A DNA stretch of 64,000 bases from Cronobacter muytjensii ATCC 51329 (GTDB taxonomy: Bacteria > Pseudomonadota > Gammaproteobacteria > Enterobacterales > Enterobacteriaceae), in NCBI RefSeq assembly GCF_001277195.1, contig NZ_CP012268.1, positions 124,001 to 188,000 on the forward strand, read 5' to 3'. The notes beneath the pieces were generated by a model that did no database searches, was not told the origin of the DNA, and was given only the letters and a program-made list of their open reading frames with translations. The position numbers and the translations under genes are program-made. The number at the start of each line of letters is the position of its first letter. The stretch's first letter is position 1. Below, in pieces: positions 1 to 8,518 of this stretch.

Positions 1-260
1 CGGGCGAGATGAAAACGATTTTGTCACGGCTGGTGGAAGCGGAGAAATCCGCGCAGGCCAATGTTATCCGCCGCCGTGAAGAGACCGCCGCGACCCGTTC
101 GCTGCTGAACACCGCGAAAGTCATGGAAAACAACCCGGTCGCCCTGCGACTGAAAGAACTCGAAACCCTGGAAAAAGTGGCGGAGCGTATCGATAAGATC
201 TCCGTTTTCGGCGGCCTGGATCAGGTGCTGCAGGGGCTGGTACAGATTAAAGGTGTATGA
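1..260 (+). CDS. Slipin (SPFH/band-7 family) protein, C-terminal part only
   Basis: This is the 3' end of a gene that enters from the left edge; the open frame runs through base 3 with no stop, so the real start lies outside. The visible 85 residues begin G-E-M-K-T-I-L and carry the coiled-coil A-N-V-I-R-R-R-E-E-T-A-A-T-R-S-L-L segment typical of bacterial slipins (stomatin/prohibitin superfamily membrane scaffolds). The N-terminal membrane anchor and most of the SPFH domain are not in the window. The stop overlaps the rtcB start by four bases (ATGA), so the two genes are translationally coupled. Slipin next to RtcB and a RlaP-type nucleotidyltransferase is a known RNA-repair neighbourhood; the role of the slipin there is unknown. 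Confidence 0.85.
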   Translation, partial: GEMKTILSRLVEAEKSAQANVIRRREETAATRSLLNTAKVMENNPVALRLKELETLEKVAERIDKISVFGGLDQVLQGLVQIKGV

Positions 261-1486
261 AAATGAAAGAAAACTATCAGACGCTGGCGCAGGTTAACGG
301 CGCGCCGGTAAAAATGTGGACGCACGGCGTACCGGTGGAGCCGGAAGCGCGCGAGCAACTGCTGAAGACGGCAAAAATGCCATTTATCTTTAAACACCTG
401 GCGGTAATGCCGGATGTGCACCTGGGTAAAGGCTCCACCATCGGCAGCGTGATCCCGACCAAAGGCGCGATTATCCCGGCGGCGGTAGGTGTCGATATCG
501 GCTGCGGAATGATCGCGGTGCGCACCTCGCTTGTCGCGCGCGATCTGCCGGATAACCTGAGCGGGCTGCGTAGCGCTATCGAGCAGGCCGTTCCGCACGG
601 GCGTAACGTCGGTCACGGTAAGCGCGATAAAGGGTCGTGGTCGAACACGCCGCAGGATGTGGATAATCACTGGGCGACGCTCGCGCCGCGCTTTAAGCGC
701 CTGACCGATAAATATCCCAACCTGCTGAAAACCAATAATCATCAGCATCTGGGAACGCTCGGTACCGGCAACCACTTTATCGAGATCTGCCTTGATGAGC
801 AGGAGCGCGTCTGGGTGATGCTGCACAGCGGGTCACGCGGCGTGGGTAACGCCATCGGCACCCACTTTATCGGGCTTGCCCAGAAAGATATGCAACGCCA
901 TATTGCCAATCTGCCGGACCGCGACCTCGCTTATTTTGAAGAGGGCAGCAAGCACTACGCCGATTACATCGAAGCGGTAGAGTGGGCGCAGGATTTTGCC
1001 CGCCAGAACCGCGAAGTGATGATGAACCGCGTGCTGGCTGCGCTGTCCGCCATCATTACGAAGCCATTTATGACGCAGCAGGAGGCCGTGAACTGCCACC
1101 ATAACTATGTGCAGAAGGAAACGCACTTTGGTGAAGAGATCCTGGTGACGCGTAAAGGGGCGGTGTCGGCGCAGAAAGGGCAGATGGGGATAATCCCAGG
1201 CTCAATGGGCGCGAAAAGTTTTATCGTGCGTGGGCTGGGTAATGAAGAGAGCTTCTGCTCATGCAGCCACGGCGCCGGGCGTACCATGAGCCGTACCGCG
1301 GCGAAAAAACGCTTCACAGTGGAAGATCAAATTCGCGCCACGGCGCATGTTGAGTGTCGTAAAGACAGCGACGTGATCGACGAAATTCCGATGGCGTATA
1401 AAGACATCGAGGCCGTGATGGCGGCGCAGTCGTCGCTGGTGGAAATTGTGCATACGTTGCGTCAGGTCGTGTGCGTTAAGGGATAA
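257..1486 (+). CDS. rtcB: RNA 3'-phosphate/5'-OH ligase RtcB
   Basis: RtcB joins RNA 2',3'-cyclic phosphate or 3'-phosphate ends to 5'-hydroxyl ends using GTP and Mn2+. The 409-residue product matches the E. coli length (408) and family motifs throughout: V-D-I-G-C-G-M with metal ligand C83, G-N-H-F-I-E (H173), M-L-H-S-G-S-R-G (H190), N-C-H-H-N-Y (H281/H282), and S-C-S-H-G-A-G-R with the histidine (H338) that is guanylylated. Start chosen at the ATG overlapping the upstream stop; an in-frame ATG two codons later is an alternative. It is followed 16 bp later by a nucleotidyltransferase gene. No rtcA is adjacent, unlike E. coli rtcBA, so this is the slipin/RlaP version of the operon. Confidence 0.95.
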   Translation: MKMKENYQTLAQVNGAPVKMWTHGVPVEPEAREQLLKTAKMPFIFKHLAVMPDVHLGKGSTIGSVIPTKGAIIPAAVGVDIGCGMIAVRTSLVARDLPDNLSGLRSAIEQAVPHGRNVGHGKRDKGSWSNTPQDVDNHWATLAPRFKRLTDKYPNLLKTNNHQHLGTLGTGNHFIEICLDEQERVWVMLHSGSRGVGNAIGTHFIGLAQKDMQRHIANLPDRDLAYFEEGSKHYADYIEAVEWAQDFARQNREVMMNRVLAALSAIITKPFMTQQEAVNCHHNYVQKETHFGEEILVTRKGAVSAQKGQMGIIPGSMGAKSFIVRGLGNEESFCSCSHGAGRTMSRTAAKKRFTVEDQIRATAHVECRKDSDVIDEIPMAYKDIEAVMAAQSSLVEIVHTLRQVVCVKG

Positions 1487-1502
1487 TTTTTAAGGAAACA
1501 AC

Positions 1503-2288
1503 ATGGAACTGAACGGCGTGGACGCCGCCATGCGCGAGCGCGTGCGGCAGGTATTAACTGAAGTGGAACAAAAGCATGGCGTGAAAGTGCTTTACGCCTG
1601 TGAGTCGGGCAGTCGCGGCTGGGGCTTTGCCTCGCCGGACAGTGATTACGATGTGCGCTTTCTCTATGTGCATCCGCCGGCGTGGTATTTACGCGTGGAG
1701 CCGCCACGCGATGTCATCGAACTGCCAATAGATGACACGCTCGATGTCTGCGGCTGGGAGTGGCGTAAGGCGCTCGGGCTGCTTAAACGGGCGAACCCCA
1801 CGCTTATCGAGTGGCTTGATTCGCCGATCGTCTATCAGCAGGATGAGACGGCTATCGGCGCGCTGCGCGAGCAGGTGCCGCTGTGGTTCTCCGCCGAGCG
1901 GGCGCGCTGGCACTATTACTCTATGGCGCGCAAAAACTTTCTCAGTTATTTGCAGGGCGAGCAGGTGCGGCTGAAGAAATATTTCTACGTGTTGCGCCCG
2001 CTGCTTGCAGTTCGCTGGATAGAAGCGGGCAAGGGCGCGCCGCCGATGCGTTTTGTCCATTTGCTGGAGGGTACCGTGACCGATCCGCTGCTGCGTCAGG
2101 AAATAGACGCGCTGCTGGCGAGAAAACAGCGGGCGGGCGAGGCCGAATATGGCGCGGCGATGCCGCGGATACACGCGTTCATCACGGCAGAGCTGGCGCG
2201 TGGCGAAACGCCGCCGGAACTGCCGCACAGCGAAAAAGCGCAGGCGAGTCTGTTAGATAAACTGCTTTATGAAACGGTGATGGCCTGA
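1503..2288 (+). CDS. RlaP-type nucleotidyltransferase (RNA-repair associated)
   Basis: A 261-residue protein of the polymerase-beta nucleotidyltransferase superfamily. The active-site signature is clear: G-S-R-G-W-G at residues 36-41 followed by S-D-Y-D-V-R at 47-52, with the two acidic metal ligands in S-D-Y-D. Overall it matches the COG3541/RlaP family (RNA-ligase-associated predicted nucleotidyltransferase). The gene has its own ribosome site (TAAGGA) and lies 16 bp after rtcB in the same direction, so it is very probably co-transcribed. The likely role is adding nucleotides to damaged RNA ends before RtcB sealing; that is inferred from gene association in the family, not shown here. A hairpin terminator overlaps its stop codon. 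Confidence 0.85.
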   Translation: MELNGVDAAMRERVRQVLTEVEQKHGVKVLYACESGSRGWGFASPDSDYDVRFLYVHPPAWYLRVEPPRDVIELPIDDTLDVCGWEWRKALGLLKRANPTLIEWLDSPIVYQQDETAIGALREQVPLWFSAERARWHYYSMARKNFLSYLQGEQVRLKKYFYVLRPLLAVRWIEAGKGAPPMRFVHLLEGTVTDPLLRQEIDALLARKQRAGEAEYGAAMPRIHAFITAELARGETPPELPHSEKAQASLLDKLLYETVMA

Positions 2289-2308
2289 CAGTGTCAGGCC
2301 ATTTTTTT
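2282..2308 (+). terminator. Intrinsic terminator of the rtcB operon
   Basis: A 9-bp perfect stem GGCCTGACA/TGTCAGGCC with a one-base spacer is followed by a run of seven T. It overlaps the stop codon of the nucleotidyltransferase gene and separates it from the convergent lysC gene. Confidence 0.8.
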
Positions 2309-2310
2309 AC

Positions 2311-3663
2311 TTATTCGAAGAGATTATGGTGCAGTTTCTGGACCACCTGTTCGGCGTCGTTGCCCGGCACCAGGAAGCAGAGGTTATAGCTCGACGCGCC
2401 ATAGCAAATCATGCGGATGTTGAACGGCTCCAGCACGCCAAACACCTCTTTGCCCACGCCGCAGGCTTTCGAGAGGTTGTTGCCAATCAGCGCGACCAGC
2501 GCCAGATTTTCCTCCACTTCCACGCGGCAAAGCGAGGAGAGCTCGGTCAGCAGCGCCTGCGTCAGCAGCGTGTCGCCGGTCGAGGTGGAGCCGGTGGTGT
2601 CAAGCGTCAGCGCCACGCTCACTTCCGACGTGGTAATGAGATCGACCGAAATATTGTGCCGCGCCAGGATGCAGAACACTTCGGCCAGGAAGCCGCGCGA
2701 GTGCAGCATATTCAGGCTGTGGAGCGTGAGCAGCGTCTGTTTGCGGCGCAGCGCCAGCGCGCGGAACAGCGGCGGATGGGTGGTTTTATTGCACACCAGC
2801 GTGCCGCCCGCTTTCGGGTCTTTGCTGGAGCCGACAAACACCGGAATATCGCTGCGCACCGCGGGCAGCAGGGTCGCCGGATGCAGTACTTTGGCGCCAA
2901 ACGTCGCCATCTCGGCCGCTTCTTCAAAGGCGATTTCATCAATGCGTTTCGCGGCAGGCACCACGCGCGGGTCGGTGGTGTAAATGCCCGGTACGTCAGT
3001 CCAGATATCGATGCGGCTCGCCTGTAGCGCCTCGCCAAGCAGCGCGGCGGTATAATCGCTGCCGCCGCGGCCAAGCGTGGTGGTGCGCCCTTTGGTTTCG
3101 CTACCGATAAACCCTTGCGTTATCACCAGTCCTTCCGCAAGGCGCGGCGTGAGTTGCTGCGCGCACAGTTCGGCAAGCGCGGCAACATCCGGCTCGGCGC
3201 GGCCAAAGCGGTCGCTGGTGCGCATCACTTTGCGCACGTCGAACCACTGCGCCTGCACGTTTCGCTCGCGCAGGATTTCGACAAACAGCAGGGTGGACAT
3301 GAGCTCGCCGTGGCTGACCAGCTCGTCAGTCAGCGCCGTAGAGGTGGCGAGCGACGCGGCCTCAGAAAGGGTGGCGATGTTTTCCAGCAGGCGGTCGATC
3401 TCTTCGCGGATCACCGTCGGGTTTTGCAGGCGCTCCAGGATGTCGTACTGAATTTTGCGGATGGCGTCGAGCTTTACAAAGCGCTCGGTCGCTTCCAGCC
3501 CTTCGGCCAGCGCCACCAGCAGATTAGTGATGCCAGCGGAGGCGGAAAGCACCACCAGGCGGACCTTGCCATCGTCCAGGACGACATCGGCGCTGCGGTT
3601 CATGGCGTCGAAATCCGCCACGCTGGTGCCGCCAAATTTAGCGACCACTAAAGAATCTGTCAT
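2311..3663 (-). CDS. lysC: Lysine-sensitive aspartokinase III
   Basis: LysC phosphorylates L-aspartate, the first step to lysine, threonine, methionine and diaminopimelate. The 450-residue product is the same size as E. coli LysC (449). The N-terminal kinase domain opens with the nucleotide/aspartate motif K-F-G-G-T-S-V at residues 9-15; the last ~150 residues are tandem ACT domains that bind lysine for feedback inhibition. The start is the ATG directly after the leader carrying a lysine riboswitch, which adds control at the RNA level. The gene faces the rtcB operon and shares a short intergenic gap with its terminator. Confidence 0.97.
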   Translation of the reverse strand: MTDSLVVAKFGGTSVADFDAMNRSADVVLDDGKVRLVVLSASAGITNLLVALAEGLEATERFVKLDAIRKIQYDILERLQNPTVIREEIDRLLENIATLSEAASLATSTALTDELVSHGELMSTLLFVEILRERNVQAQWFDVRKVMRTSDRFGRAEPDVAALAELCAQQLTPRLAEGLVITQGFIGSETKGRTTTLGRGGSDYTAALLGEALQASRIDIWTDVPGIYTTDPRVVPAAKRIDEIAFEEAAEMATFGAKVLHPATLLPAVRSDIPVFVGSSKDPKAGGTLVCNKTTHPPLFRALALRRKQTLLTLHSLNMLHSRGFLAEVFCILARHNISVDLITTSEVSVALTLDTTGSTSTGDTLLTQALLTELSSLCRVEVEENLALVALIGNNLSKACGVGKEVFGVLEPFNIRMICYGASSYNLCFLVPGNDAEQVVQKLHHNLFE

Positions 3664-3773
3664 AACTACCTCGTGTCAGGGAACCATCCGTGATGGCGCA
3701 ACGTTTATCAGCCATGGCACAAGGAGAGAGCGGTAAGGGGGCGGACGCAGACGGGAAAAACCACAACTACATT

Positions 3774-3962
3774 CACCCAGAAGCGCTCCACCTTGCGAAG
3801 CGTCCGACTGCGGGCGCTTCGGGTGACAACCCAGGGGATTCAGCCCCTGCAGTCGATAGCGAACGTTGCCAGACGCCGCGCTACCTCGGCGTCGCTCCCC
3901 ATGACGTGTGGTCGCAGGACTGGCTCCTTGCACACGCTACCTGGGCGACGCGCCTCTTCCGG
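3774..3962 (-). promoter_or_regulatory. Lysine riboswitch (L box) in the lysC leader
   Basis: Read on the minus strand, this segment matches the enterobacterial lysC L box block by block: AGAGGCGCG near the 5' end, GGAGCCAGTCCTG, GCCGAGGTAGCG, the CAGGGGCTGAATCCCCTG hairpin with GGTTGTCACC, then GCAGTCGGACGCTTCGCAAG and CGCTTCTGGGTGA. The closing P1 stem can be drawn between CCGGAAG (bases 3962-3956) and CTTCTGG at the 3' end. The aptamer ends about 110 nt before the lysC start, leaving room for an expression platform acting at translation or termination. Confidence 0.93.
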
Positions 3963-3963
3963 C

Positions 3964-4089
3964 GATACTCTGCGCCTTTCGTCCTGCCGCGGCGTTGGCT
4001 TTCCTCGCTCACCCCAGTCACATACTTTTGTACGCTCCTGGGGATTCGCTGCGTCGCCGCCTTGCGGCAAAACGAAATGCTGGAGTATC
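3964..4089. repeat. ERIC element, copy 1 (full length, 126 bp)
   Basis: This matches the enterobacterial repetitive intergenic consensus (IRU). Its centre holds CGCTCACCCCAGTCACATAC and GCTCCTGGGGATTCG, the two sequences on which the ERIC PCR primers are based. The ends are an inverted repeat, GATACTC...GAGTATC, with further paired blocks TTTCGT/ACGAAA and TGCCGC/GCGGCA inside. The left end abuts the 5' end of the lysine riboswitch. Confidence 0.9.
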
Positions 4090-4388
4090 GATTTTGTTCA
4101 GACTGAGCGTGCGTCCGCTTTCTCGCTTACCGCCTTGCCACATCCCGAACTATTCTGGAAAACAGCGACTCATTGCTATTTGTTTTTCCGCGGCGTTGGC
4201 TTTCCTCGCTCACCCCAGTCACATACTTTTGTATGCTCCTGGGGATTCGCTGCGTCGCCGCCTTGCGGCAAAACGAAATGCTGGAGTATCGGTTTTGTTC
4301 AGACTGAGCGTGCGTCCGCTTTCTCGCTTACCGCCTTGCCACATCCCGAACTATTCTGGAAAACAGCGACTCATTGCTATTTGTTTTT
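4090..4388. repeat. 201-bp tandem unit: 98-bp spacer plus truncated ERIC copy 2 (4188-4290) plus second spacer
   Basis: After the first ERIC, a 98-bp unique spacer (4090-4187) leads into a second ERIC that lacks the outer left arm (4188-4290), then the same 98-bp spacer recurs (4291-4388) with one visible base difference. Identical blocks start at 3987, 4188 and 4389, giving an exact 201-bp period. The near identity points to a recent tandem amplification, not independent ERIC insertions. Frames of 210-245 codons run through the array but are periodic artefacts. Confidence 0.88.
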
Positions 4389-4491
4389 CCGCGGCGTTGG
4401 CTTTCCTCGCTCACCCCCGTCACATACTTTTGTATGCTCCCGGGGATTCGCTGCGTCGCCGCCTTGCGGCAAAACGAAATGCTGGAGTATC
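4389..4491. repeat. ERIC element, copy 3 (left-truncated)
   Basis: Third ERIC copy of the array, lacking the outer left arm like copy 2. The central stem changes from CCCCAG/CTGGGG to CCCCCG/CCGGGG, still able to pair with a one-base register shift. After base 4491 the sequence diverges from the repeat unit. Confidence 0.88.
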
Positions 4492-4801
4492 GGTTTTCAG
4501 CGGTTTCAGGTTTCCATGTATTGCGCCTGAAACACCATAACATTGTCCGGCAGACGGCGCGCAGCGCGCTCGTCGCGGGACGTATTCATAAATAAAGGTT
4601 TGGCCGGGGGATTGTCAACGATACGGTCATGGGGATTTTTCATGTTACGCGGGCTGCCAGGAAAATAACTTATAACGGCTATACTTTGGTCTGCTCTCTG
4701 GGGAGGCGTGCGTCCGGCCTTATGATAAAAATCATCACAATTTCAGCGACTGGCGCTACAATCGACCGCAGTCACAATTCTCAAATCACAAGAGTATTGC
4801 T
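4492..4801 (+). promoter_or_regulatory. Upstream region of pgi with candidate promoter
   Basis: No gene is seen in these 310 bp. A TATACT hexamer at 4680-4685, about 116 bp before the pgi start, is a plausible -10 element; the -35 box is not convincing. The remainder is ordinary intergenic sequence after the ERIC array. Confidence 0.35.
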
Positions 4802-6451
<1,650 letters not shown>

Positions 6452-6481
6452 TTTAAGCAGCCCTGCAAAATAAGCGTAATG

Positions 6482-6509
6482 ATGCCGGCAATATGCCGGC
6501 ATTTTTTTC
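6482..6509 (+). terminator. Intrinsic terminator of pgi
   Basis: Stem ATGCCGGC/GCCGGCAT with a short AAT-containing loop, followed by seven T. Confidence 0.9.
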
Positions 6510-6831
6510 TCAGATAAATCTTGTTGTCCGCCTGTTTCCCGCTACTCTTTAATCTTGAGGTTAATCCGAAAATCGCCGCGCCCGGCTTGCGCACGCCTGA
6601 AGGGTTTCAGATAAACCGGATTACCCTTTATCAGGGATATATTATAACAAATTGAAAAATATGCGATTTATATAAAATCTATTATGACATCCCTCGCTAT
6701 TTGTCGAATTATCCTAAAACCCTGTGCCTATTTCCCTGTGTCGTAAACCGACAGGGGTTGTTGTGTATACTCGGAAGCGCCTGAAAATCTTTTCGGGTAA
6801 ATCTCCATTCATTCAATGAAGGGAAATTGAT
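6510..6831 (+). promoter_or_regulatory. yjbE promoter region
   Basis: This 320-bp gap is AT-rich around 6640-6720, unlike the flanks. A TATACT -10-like hexamer at 6766-6771 lies 61 bp before yjbE and has no good -35 box, which would fit an activator-dependent promoter; in E. coli yjbEFGH is activated by the Rcs phosphorelay. GGGAAATTG just before the ATG is a reasonable ribosome site. I could not identify an RcsB box with confidence. Confidence 0.4.
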
Positions 6832-7080
6832 ATGAAGAAAATCCTTAGTGGCGTTTTCGCCATTGCAGCGCTTGGCGCTGCTGTCTCAGCCCAGGCGGCA
6901 CCGGTTAGCGTCGGTGAAGCGGCAGGCTCGGCAGCGACCTCCGTGTCGGTTGGCAGCTCCAGCGCCACCGCATCAAGCACTGTAGGGTCGGTAGTCGGTG
7001 TGGCGCTTGCCGCCACCGGCGGCGGCGATGGTTCCAATACCGGGACCACCACTACCACCACCACCAGCACCACCCAGTAA
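6832..7080 (+). CDS. yjbE: YjbE, small secreted exopolysaccharide-operon protein
   Basis: An 82-residue secreted protein with signal peptide M-K-K-I-L... cleaved after A-Q-A (residue 22). The mature part is low-complexity: Ala/Ser/Val/Gly followed by G-G-G-D-G-S-N-T-G and a C-terminal run of threonines. It is clearly YjbE (80 residues in E. coli), related to YmcD/GfcA of the group 4 capsule locus. It is the first gene of yjbEFGH, implicated in production of an exopolysaccharide; its biochemical role is unknown. A hairpin between yjbE and yjbF may make yjbE mRNA more abundant than the rest of the operon. Confidence 0.9.
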   Translation: MKKILSGVFAIAALGAAVSAQAAPVSVGEAAGSAATSVSVGSSSATASSTVGSVVGVALAATGGGDGSNTGTTTTTTTSTTQ

Positions 7081-7100
7081 ACCCTTCGGGGGCTTTAACC

Positions 7101-7136
7101 ATAACCACACTACGGTGTGGTTATTTTGACTTTTTT
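7101..7136 (+). terminator. Hairpin/partial terminator between yjbE and yjbF
   Basis: Stem ATAACCACAC/GTGTGGTTAT with a TACG tetraloop, followed by TTTGACTTTTTTT. It sits inside an otherwise collinear operon, so it is probably an attenuator or mRNA-stabilising 3' end for yjbE and not a full stop. Confidence 0.65.
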
Positions 7137-7148
7137 TGGGGAAATATC

Positions 7149-7784
7149 GTGAAGCGACTCGCGATTGTGTTGATGTGCCTGATGATTCAGGCCTGCTCCA
7201 CCACGACCAAGGGACTCGGCAATTCACTCAGGCAAAGCCTCTTCGGCCCGGATGGCGTACAGCTCACGGATGACGATATCCAGAACATGCCTTATGCCAG
7301 CCAGTACATGACGCTAAATAACGGCCCGCAACTCTTTGTGGTGCTCGCGTTTTCTGAAAATGGCCAACAAAAATGGGTTACGCAGGACCGCGCGACGATC
7401 GTGACGCAGCATGGCCGCGTCGTGAAAACCTTAAGCCTCGCCGACAATCTTATCGACATTAATAACGTGGCCGCCGACCCCCTGGCGCACGCGAATCAAA
7501 TTATCGATGGCGCCAGCTGGACGCGCACGATGGGCTGGACCGAGCGCCACCAGGTGCGTTACGCCACCGCCCGCTCTACTTTTACCTGGGACGGCACCGA
7601 TACGCTGAAAGTGGGCAGTGATATCACGCCCGTGCGTGTGCTGGATGAAGAAGTGACTACCGATGCGGCCACCTGGCATAACCGCTTCTGGGTGGACAGC
7701 GAAGGGCAGATTCGTCAGTCAAAACAATATCTGGGTGCGGGCTATTTCCCGGTCACCACTATTCTGTTGAAGGCAGCGAAATAA
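7149..7784 (+). CDS. yjbF: YjbF family outer-membrane lipoprotein
   Basis: A 211-residue lipoprotein with a signal peptide ending I-Q-A-C, so C16 is the likely lipidated residue. It aligns with E. coli YjbF and the GfcB family of the group 4 capsule cluster. It starts with GTG, preceded by TTGGGGAA; the frame has no better upstream start. It overlaps yjbG by one base (TAATG). Function is inferred from operon context: export or assembly of the yjb exopolysaccharide at the outer membrane. Confidence 0.88.
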   Translation: MKRLAIVLMCLMIQACSTTTKGLGNSLRQSLFGPDGVQLTDDDIQNMPYASQYMTLNNGPQLFVVLAFSENGQQKWVTQDRATIVTQHGRVVKTLSLADNLIDINNVAADPLAHANQIIDGASWTRTMGWTERHQVRYATARSTFTWDGTDTLKVGSDITPVRVLDEEVTTDAATWHNRFWVDSEGQIRQSKQYLGAGYFPVTTILLKAAK

Positions 7785-8518
7785 TGAAAACCACACTTAT
7801 CGCTTCGCTGATATTTAGCCTCGGCAGCTTTTGCGCTTTCGCCGACGGCACCATTACCGTTTATCGGGACCATGCACAGCCGCTAAAAGTTTCCGGCGCG
7901 AAACATCTCGCCGATCTGGTTTCTCAACCGCAGTTAGCTGGCAGCTGGTGGCTGGGCGCGGTTATCAGCGAACGTCAGGCAAGCGTTGAGGCGCAGGCGC
8001 AGCATCAGGTGCTGTTAAACCGCCTGGCGTCACTGGCCGCCGAAGAGGGCGGCGATGACGGCGCGGCGATTAACCGCGTGCGTCAGCAGTTACAGACCAT
8101 GAAAGTGACGGGCCGTCAGAGAGTCATCCTTGACCCGGACCGCGTGCGGGTGCGTCCGCAAAACAATCCGCCGCTGGAAGGCGACTACGAGTTATGGGTC
8201 GGCCAGCAGCCATCCACTATTACGCTCGCAGGCCTGGTCAGCGCGCCGGGCAAAAAAACGTTTACCCCCGGCAAGCCGGTCACCGATTATCTCGATGAGG
8301 TCAGCCGTTTAAGCGGCGCCGAGCGCAGCTACGCCTGGCTGATTCAGCCGACCGGGCGCGTGGAAAAAGTGCCAGTGGCCTACTGGAATAAGCGCCACGT
8401 TGAACCGATGCCCGGCAGCATCCTGTACGTCGGCTTTGCCGACCATACGTTTACCTCAGCGTATGACGGGCTGAACGAGCAAATCATCTCTTCTCTGACG
8501 CATCGGATACCGGATTAA
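7784..8518 (+). CDS. yjbG: YjbG, periplasmic GfcC-like capsule protein
   Basis: A 244-residue protein with a signal peptide cleaved after F-A (residue 20, C-A-F-A|D-G). It belongs to the GfcC family, whose structure has soluble-ligand-binding-like domains related to the polysaccharide exporter Wza. The segment after residue ~145 (S-A-P-G-K-K-T-F-T-P-G) resembles the SLBB-type fold. It is translationally coupled on both sides, overlapping the yjbF stop and the yjbH start. Role in exopolysaccharide secretion is inferred from the family. Confidence 0.88.
   Translation: MKTTLIASLIFSLGSFCAFADGTITVYRDHAQPLKVSGAKHLADLVSQPQLAGSWWLGAVISERQASVEAQAQHQVLLNRLASLAAEEGGDDGAAINRVRQQLQTMKVTGRQRVILDPDRVRVRPQNNPPLEGDYELWVGQQPSTITLAGLVSAPGKKTFTPGKPVTDYLDEVSRLSGAERSYAWLIQPTGRVEKVPVAYWNKRHVEPMPGSILYVGFADHTFTSAYDGLNEQIISSLTHRIPD

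Noticed and set aside
3793..4540. Open frames of 210-245 codons across the ERIC array
   Set aside because: They repeat with the 201-bp period (divisible by three), so the length is a product of the tandem repeat; part also lies in the riboswitch.
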